DNA of 13,837 bases from assembly GCA_021158465.1 (NCBI GenBank), contig JAGGUN010000004.1, forward strand, positions 1 through 13,837. The letters run 5' to 3'. Below the pieces are notes generated by a model. The model had not been told where the DNA came from, searched no databases, and was given only the letters and a program-made list of their open reading frames with translations. Below, one piece after another: positions 13,725 to 13,837 of this stretch. Made by a program: the position numbers and the translations under genes. Source of the DNA: a bacterium (lineage in GTDB: Bacteria; UBP14; UBA6098; 4484-93). Numbering within the stretch: the stretch's first letter is position 1; each line of letters opens with the position of its first letter.

Positions 13725-13837
13725 CTAAACCCTTATCCTCTGCCAGTGTCCTCTCAGAAATACGAATGTGATAACCAGTGCCTCGACAACCTGTGAGATG
13801 GCAATTCCCCAGATAAGTCCCAGCTCGCCTATCTGCC
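13725..13837 (-). CDS. C-terminus of a probable MATE-family efflux transporter (5' part outside window)
   Basis: On the minus strand the frame beginning at 13835 is open for 36 residues to a TAG at 13727-13725. It reads GELGLIWGIAIS, then QVVEALVITFVFLRGHWQ, ending RIRV. A glycine-tryptophan turn, a last hydrophobic helix with a Glu-Ala pair and a basic LRGxW tail are typical of the final helix of MATE (NorM/DinF-like) drug/Na+ antiporters. Only the tail is visible, so the substrate cannot be judged and another polytopic transporter is possible. It lies 36 bases upstream of the kinase on the same strand, and read-through into the kinase is possible in addition to the kinase's own promoter. 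Confidence 0.55.
   Translation of the reverse strand, partial: QIGELGLIWGIAISQVVEALVITFVFLRGHWQRIRV

Overview
The window looks like part of a diderm (Gram-negative-type) bacterial chromosome. Evidence for an outer membrane is a C-terminal sorting-type (Por/FlgD-like) secretion domain at the left edge, a MacA/MacB-type envelope transporter with a coupled outer-membrane beta-barrel, and a MurJ-family flippase. The sorting-type tail and the discrete glutamate formimidoyltransferase and cyclodeaminase genes fit FCB-superphylum or WOR-3-like lineages. This is a low-confidence placement made by recall, not by a search. Genes are packed tightly, with short or overlapping junctions and three probable TTG starts. 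I see no insertion sequence, prophage, CRISPR array, tRNA or rRNA.

Layout. (1) 1-171 (+): the last 56 codons of a secreted protein. (2) 3925-173 (-): a four-gene operon of glutamate formimidoyltransferase, cyclodeaminase, a PHP-domain phosphoesterase and an aconitase-family large subunit. The first two carry formiminoglutamate to glutamate and load the one-carbon unit onto tetrahydrofolate. The aconitase-like protein has several changed active-site positions and no small-subunit gene beside it. (3) 3926-4098: a short divergent control region whose two -35 elements form a perfect inverted repeat. (4) 4099-10958 (+): hisS, a MacA-like adaptor, a MacB-like ATPase, a MacB-like permease, a small outer-membrane barrel, an unrecognised 65-residue protein and a diverged MurJ-family flippase, all closely spaced and probably one transcript. 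(5) 13688-10966 (-): a soluble PAS hybrid histidine kinase followed by a REC-HD-GYP response regulator, a two-component system ending in probable cyclic-di-GMP breakdown. (6) 13837-13725 (-): the C-terminus of a probable MATE-family transporter upstream of the kinase.

How the parts may work together. Block 2 makes sense as histidine-to-glutamate catabolism feeding the folate pool, although hutH, hutU and hutI are not here. It is transcribed away from histidyl-tRNA synthetase, so genes that use and genes that degrade histidine share one small control region. Block 4 joins a housekeeping synthetase to an envelope export cassette. Block 5 is a sensory module with a likely leaderless kinase message and a hairpin directly against the regulator's ribosome-binding site.

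Most of the window is ordinary chromosomal content. I found no clear new defence or mobile system. The points most worth checking are the aconitase-like enzyme, the MurJ relative lacking key arginines, the divergent hisS/ftcD control region and the small coupled gene before the flippase.
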